Assembly (NCBI GenBank): GCA_003648225.1
Contig: QMOL01000198.1
Span: 1-5,999, forward strand
Source: Chlamydiota bacterium
Lineage (GTDB): Bacteria; Auribacterota; UBA3054; B51-G9
DNA length: 5,999 bases
Reading direction: 5' to 3'
The position numbers were made by a program, and so were the translations under genes. Under the pieces are notes generated by a model. It was not told the origin of the DNA. It saw only the letters and a list, made by a program, of their open reading frames with translations, and made no database searches. Positions 5,804 through 5,999 of the stretch are shown here, in pieces (the stretch's first letter is position 1; every line of letters begins with the position of its first letter).

Positions 5804-5873
5804 GTATGCGGTATGCAGTATGCAGTATGCGGTATGCAGTATGCAGTATGCGGTATGCAGTATGCAGTATGCA
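5804..5873. repeat. Ten perfect heptamers GTATGCR with 21-bp higher-order order
   Basis: Ten uninterrupted 7-bp units vary only at the last base. In order the last bases are G A A G A A G A A A, so the array is three 21-bp blocks (GTATGCG, GTATGCA, GTATGCA) plus one GTATGCA. It starts 16 bp after the M48 stop. Because 21 is a multiple of three, the array gives an open plus-strand frame with a seven-residue repeat, which is an artefact. Confidence 0.95.
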
Positions 5874-5949
5874 AAGTACCTTTAATTATATTTAATTTGT
5901 GTTTAAGAAAATCTAAAACAAAAATTCCGGTATACGCGAGGCACTTGAG

Positions 5950-5983
5950 CAAATCACAAATCACAAATCACAAATCACAAATC
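5950..5983. repeat. Heptamer array CAAATCA, nearly five units
   Basis: Four exact CAAATCA units (5950-5977) are followed by CAAATC, 34 bp in all. It lies 76 bp after the GTATGCR array, with the same 7-bp period and an unrelated unit. Confidence 0.93.
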
Positions 5984-5999
5984 TAATAATCATGATAAA

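Larger units (their letters stand above)
5788..5999. other. Intergenic DNA after the M48 gene, two heptamer arrays
   Basis: This stretch holds a 70-bp GTATGCR array (5804-5873), an AT-rich spacer and a CAAATCA array (5950-5983). No terminator hairpin with a T-run is visible after the M48 stop. An ATG at 5992 close to the right edge could begin another gene, but only eight bases of it are visible, so nothing can be claimed. Confidence 0.5.

Noticed and set aside
5780..5986. Plus-strand frame with a seven-residue repeat (CGMQYAV)
   Set aside because: It is created by the GTATGCR array, whose 21-bp order keeps a frame open; it overlaps the M48 end and has no start signal.

Overview
The window is AT-rich bacterial DNA with four protein genes and unusually repeat-rich intergenic DNA. 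None of the starts has a strong Shine-Dalgarno sequence (one has a weak AAGAG). Three good sigma70-type promoters (TTGnnn / TGnTATAAT) can be read. Together with a lipoprotein GH43 enzyme, a DUF4143 ATPase and a Ste24-type M48 protease, this suggests an uncultured or environmental Gram-negative bacterium, perhaps of the FCB group or a similar candidate lineage. That placement is inference and is weak: there is no rRNA or marker gene here.

Layout. Positions 1-768 (minus strand) hold the first 256 codons of a secreted protein of unknown function that runs off the left edge. The divergent region 769-1326 carries a promoter for each direction, a pair of small hairpins and two weak heptamer runs. 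Positions 1327-3036 (+) encode a GH43 glycosidase lipoprotein with a C-terminal beta-sandwich domain and all three catalytic acidic residues. Positions 3037-3223 hold two more hairpins, one copy of a 27-bp dispersed repeat and a promoter followed by a 22-bp-spaced direct repeat. Positions 3224-4411 (+) encode an AAA ATPase of the DUF4143 family. Positions 4412-4635 hold a short heptamer run and a 36-bp tandem duplication containing the same dispersed repeat. Positions 4636-5787 (+) encode a membrane M48 (Ste24/CAAX protease-like) metallopeptidase. Positions 5788-5999 hold two perfect heptamer arrays.

How the genes relate. The three plus-strand genes share a direction, but repeat-filled gaps of 187 and 224 bp separate them, and the GH43 and ATPase genes each have their own promoter. 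They do not look like one pathway operon. GH43 would act at the cell surface on arabino/xylo-oligosaccharides, Ste24-like M48 in the membrane, and the ATPase in the cytoplasm in an unknown role. I see no defence system, CRISPR array, insertion sequence or RNA gene.

The most interesting content is the repeats. There is a family of about 19-nt hairpins with 3-nt loops, and a 27-bp dispersed element present three times. A GC-rich palindromic stretch appears to have inserted in frame into the GH43 gene. Several unrelated tandem repeats in the intergenic DNA all have a period of 7 bp, one of them with a higher-order 21-bp pattern.
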